Assembly (NCBI GenBank): GCA_002715465.1 | Contig: PAYY01000003.1 | Coordinates: 1 to 6,574, forward strand | Reading direction: 5' to 3' | DNA length: 6,574 bases | From: Fidelibacterota bacterium | GTDB taxonomy: Bacteria; Marinisomatota; Marinisomatia; Marinisomatales; S15-B10 | Shown here: positions 5,040-6,574 of the stretch, one piece after another | Layout: each line of letters opens with the position of its first letter | Numbering within the stretch: the stretch's first letter is position 1 | Translations under genes and position numbers: made by a program | The notes under the pieces: generated by a model | What the model was told of the DNA's origin: nothing | Seen by the model: the letters and a program-made list of their open reading frames with translations, nothing else | Database searches by the model: none

Positions 5040-6574
5040 CTATTGAATTCTCTCTGATCGCATCGACTGTAATTCCCGAACAGCGCGATTAGCAAAATCG
5101 TCATCTGGATTAATTGATAGTGCTATATTAAATGCTTCGATTGCTTTTTCATATCTTCTAGATTGAAAATATAATTTCCCAATTTTAACCCAGTTACCTG
5201 AATCATTTGGGAAACGGTTGGCACGCAATTGGGTATGATTTAATTGTCTTTCAATCATACCTAAAGTATCTGCTTTCGCTAGATAATATTTTGCTTCCTC
5301 TTTTTCCCCTTTACTAGAAAGTGCAACACCTAAATCGTAATGTCCACCTACATGCCACGGATAGTTTTGAATCAGTTCCCTAAGGTAAATAGTAGCATCA
5401 TCAATATTACCCTTTTGCATATGGAATGCACTCAATAAATAAAGATTATCTATATTTAAAGGATCTGAAATGTAACCTTTTTTAAATGAAGAAAAGGCAT
5501 TTAAAGAATCACCAGCGTGCCAGTAGAGCCTACCAAGCCAAGGATATACTTCTCCAAATCCAGAATCTACATTCACACATTTTTGAAAAACTACTATTGC
5601 ACTATCTGGTTTATTTAAGCTAAGAAAGGAAAGTCCAATTTTGAACAAAACACCTGGTTTTGAATCAAAATCTTTCTCCTTTTTGTAATGATTATTTGCT
5701 GCTTCAAACTTTTTTAACTTATAAGCAACATCTCCGAGACTAATCTGAACTCCTTCAATATTCGAATCACGCCCAGAAATTATTTCAAGCACATCATAAG
5801 CTTCCTGATAGCGGTTAAGTCTTGTTAAAATCTCCACGTGAAGAAAAAGAGCCTCAACCGTATTTCTAATGTCTTTGTCCAGGCTTTCTAAATGTTCTAA
5901 AGCTTTACGAAATTTCCCGGAATTCAAAGCCCTTTGAACCTTTATTAATCCTGAAGACTCAATTTCTTCACCTATATCATCTAATTCTGAAATTAAATTT
6001 CTGGCATCTTTATCTTCAGGATTATGGCGAAGTGCCGAATTTAGATTCTCTCGTGCTAATTTATAATTTCCTTTCCTATAATTAATTATTCCTAGGTTAA
6101 ACCAAGCATCCGACAGGGTAGAATCAAACTTAACTGCTTCCTCATATTGAAGAATAGCTTCAGAGGTATCTCTAAGAGCCAGATTTAATCCAGCAAGATT
6201 TTGTCGTAACCGGGTATCAGAAGGATTATTATATAATGCTATTTTATACGATTCAACAGCTGAAGCAATATTGCCTAAACGGAAAAATACGCTTCCAAGT
6301 GTAACCCAATGAGTAGGATCAGTAGGATTATCACGGATATTTTCCTCAATATGTTTTATCCTCGATTGAAATTCACGGAGACTATCACTCTTTGCAATAT
6401 ACTTTTTTCCTTCCTCCTCCCTGCCTAAACGAATTAAAGCCTGTCCCATACCGTAATGTGCGCCATGATCCCATGGACGTTGATCACTAACAGAAGTAAG
6501 ATATGAAATTGCTTCATTTACTTTTCCAATTTGTAATAGAATTAGACCCAAGCCATATTGATTATCAAGATCTT
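5040..6574 (-). CDS. Tetratricopeptide-repeat protein, N-terminus beyond the right edge
   Basis: The frame is open through the window edge. Upstream of the first possible start (TTG at 6549-6551) it still reads DLDNQYG and runs smoothly into a TPR helix (YGLGLILLQIGK...EAI), so the gene is cut and 510 residues plus the stop are visible. It is made almost entirely of TPRs. Counting from the TTG, clear 34-residue units lie at 79-112, 113-146 and 147-180. Divergent ones run from about 205 to 395, and a last pair from about 398 to 490, typically with G/A, Y and A at TPR consensus positions and a closing P-x-D. There is no catalytic motif. The protein should form a superhelical scaffold for protein-protein contacts. 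Its location cannot be told without the N-terminus. The stop lies 16 nt before the MORN lipoprotein gene, so the two are probably co-transcribed. The mixed HY-x-x-G...EEA-x-x-Y-x-AKADTL units resemble TPR proteins that accompany ASPIC/UnbV (CRTAC1-type) proteins in several phyla; that link is inference. Confidence 0.88.
   Translation of the reverse strand, partial: DLDNQYGLGLILLQIGKVNEAISYLTSVSDQRPWDHGAHYGMGQALIRLGREEEGKKYIAKSDSLREFQSRIKHIEENIRDNPTDPTHWVTLGSVFFRLGNIASAVESYKIALYNNPSDTRLRQNLAGLNLALRDTSEAILQYEEAVKFDSTLSDAWFNLGIINYRKGNYKLARENLNSALRHNPEDKDARNLISELDDIGEEIESSGLIKVQRALNSGKFRKALEHLESLDKDIRNTVEALFLHVEILTRLNRYQEAYDVLEIISGRDSNIEGVQISLGDVAYKLKKFEAANNHYKKEKDFDSKPGVLFKIGLSFLSLNKPDSAIVVFQKCVNVDSGFGEVYPWLGRLYWHAGDSLNAFSSFKKGYISDPLNIDNLYLLSAFHMQKGNIDDATIYLRELIQNYPWHVGGHYDLGVALSSKGEKEEAKYYLAKADTLGMIERQLNHTQLRANRFPNDSGNWVKIGKLYFQSRRYEKAIEAFNIALSINPDDDFANRAVRELQSMRSERIQ
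5100..5360 (-). repeat. Second copy of the approximately 87-residue TPR-linker-TPR module
   Basis: Residues 398-484 of the TPR protein match residues 26-112 at a constant offset of 372 residues. The copy begins with PWHVGGHYDLG and ends with NPDDD, near the C-terminus. The DNA has diverged, so the duplication is old or has been copied at the protein-family level as a standing module. Confidence 0.7.
6216..6476 (-). repeat. First copy of an approximately 87-residue TPR-linker-TPR module
   Basis: Residues 26-112 of the TPR protein (counted from the TTG at 6551) align without a gap to residues 398-484. I count about 32 identical positions of 87, including PW, G, HY, G, AL, G, EE, K, Y, AK, D, L, H, P-x-D, WV, G, F, A, E, IAL and NP. 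This is more than general TPR similarity, because the non-TPR linker length between the two helical pairs is also kept. Confidence 0.7.

Noticed and set aside
5024..5104. Longer start (5104) for the MORN lipoprotein
   Set aside because: It would overlap the end of the TPR gene by 65 nt and bury the signal peptide 27 residues into the protein. The ATG at 5021-5023 gives a clean lipoprotein signal.
6549..6551. TTG as the start of the TPR gene
   Set aside because: The frame stays open to the window edge and the residues before the TTG (NQYG) belong to the same TPR helix, so the gene is simply cut by the edge.

Overview
The window is an AT-rich bacterial segment in which every supportable gene lies on the minus strand, so the gene order runs from high to low coordinates. 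It holds two complete genes and parts of two others: a tetratricopeptide-repeat (TPR) protein open at the right edge (5040-6574), a MORN_2-repeat lipoprotein (4043-5023), a very large lipoprotein-like multidomain c-type cytochrome/dehydrogenase protein (142-3846), and the first codons of another small lipoprotein open at the left edge (ends at 1). There are no RNA genes, mobile elements, CRISPR arrays or phage genes.

Organism: the sequence suggests a free-living Gram-negative-type bacterium from a poorly cultured lineage. The reasons are the AT-rich DNA, lipoprotein-type signal peptides, Shine-Dalgarno use (clear AGGAG before the large gene), and a family (membrane-bound dehydrogenase with a PVC-type CxxCH haem domain, fused to DUF1080) known mainly from Planctomycetes, Verrucomicrobia, Bacteroidetes-related groups and marine uncultured phyla. 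My best guess is a marine lineage such as Marinimicrobia (SAR406) or a Bacteroidota/Rhodothermota relative. This is inference and of low certainty.

Layout: the TPR gene ends 16 nt before the MORN lipoprotein gene, which looks co-transcribed with it. A 196-nt gap (3847-4042) follows. It carries a plausible promoter (TTGAAT-17 nt-TAAAAT on the minus strand) and an approximately 120-nt leader, so the large cytochrome gene may start its own transcript. Only 36-57 nt, with no terminator, separate that gene from the next lipoprotein gene, so those two probably form an operon. Three consecutive genes encode exported, probably lipid-anchored proteins, and the fourth is a TPR scaffold. Together they look like a cell-envelope module, possibly for binding and oxidising extracellular glycans or sugars and passing electrons to a c-type haem. 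That function is inferred from the domains only.

The points most worth a second look are: the apparent lack of a normal start codon at the proper distance from a perfect Shine-Dalgarno in the leftmost gene; the four-part DUF1080/propeller/HEAT/cytochrome fusion; the strictly 24-residue MORN array with one 12-residue insertion; and an ungapped approximately 87-residue module duplicated at the two ends of the TPR protein. I see no convincing evidence for a wholly new system such as a defence or transposition system.
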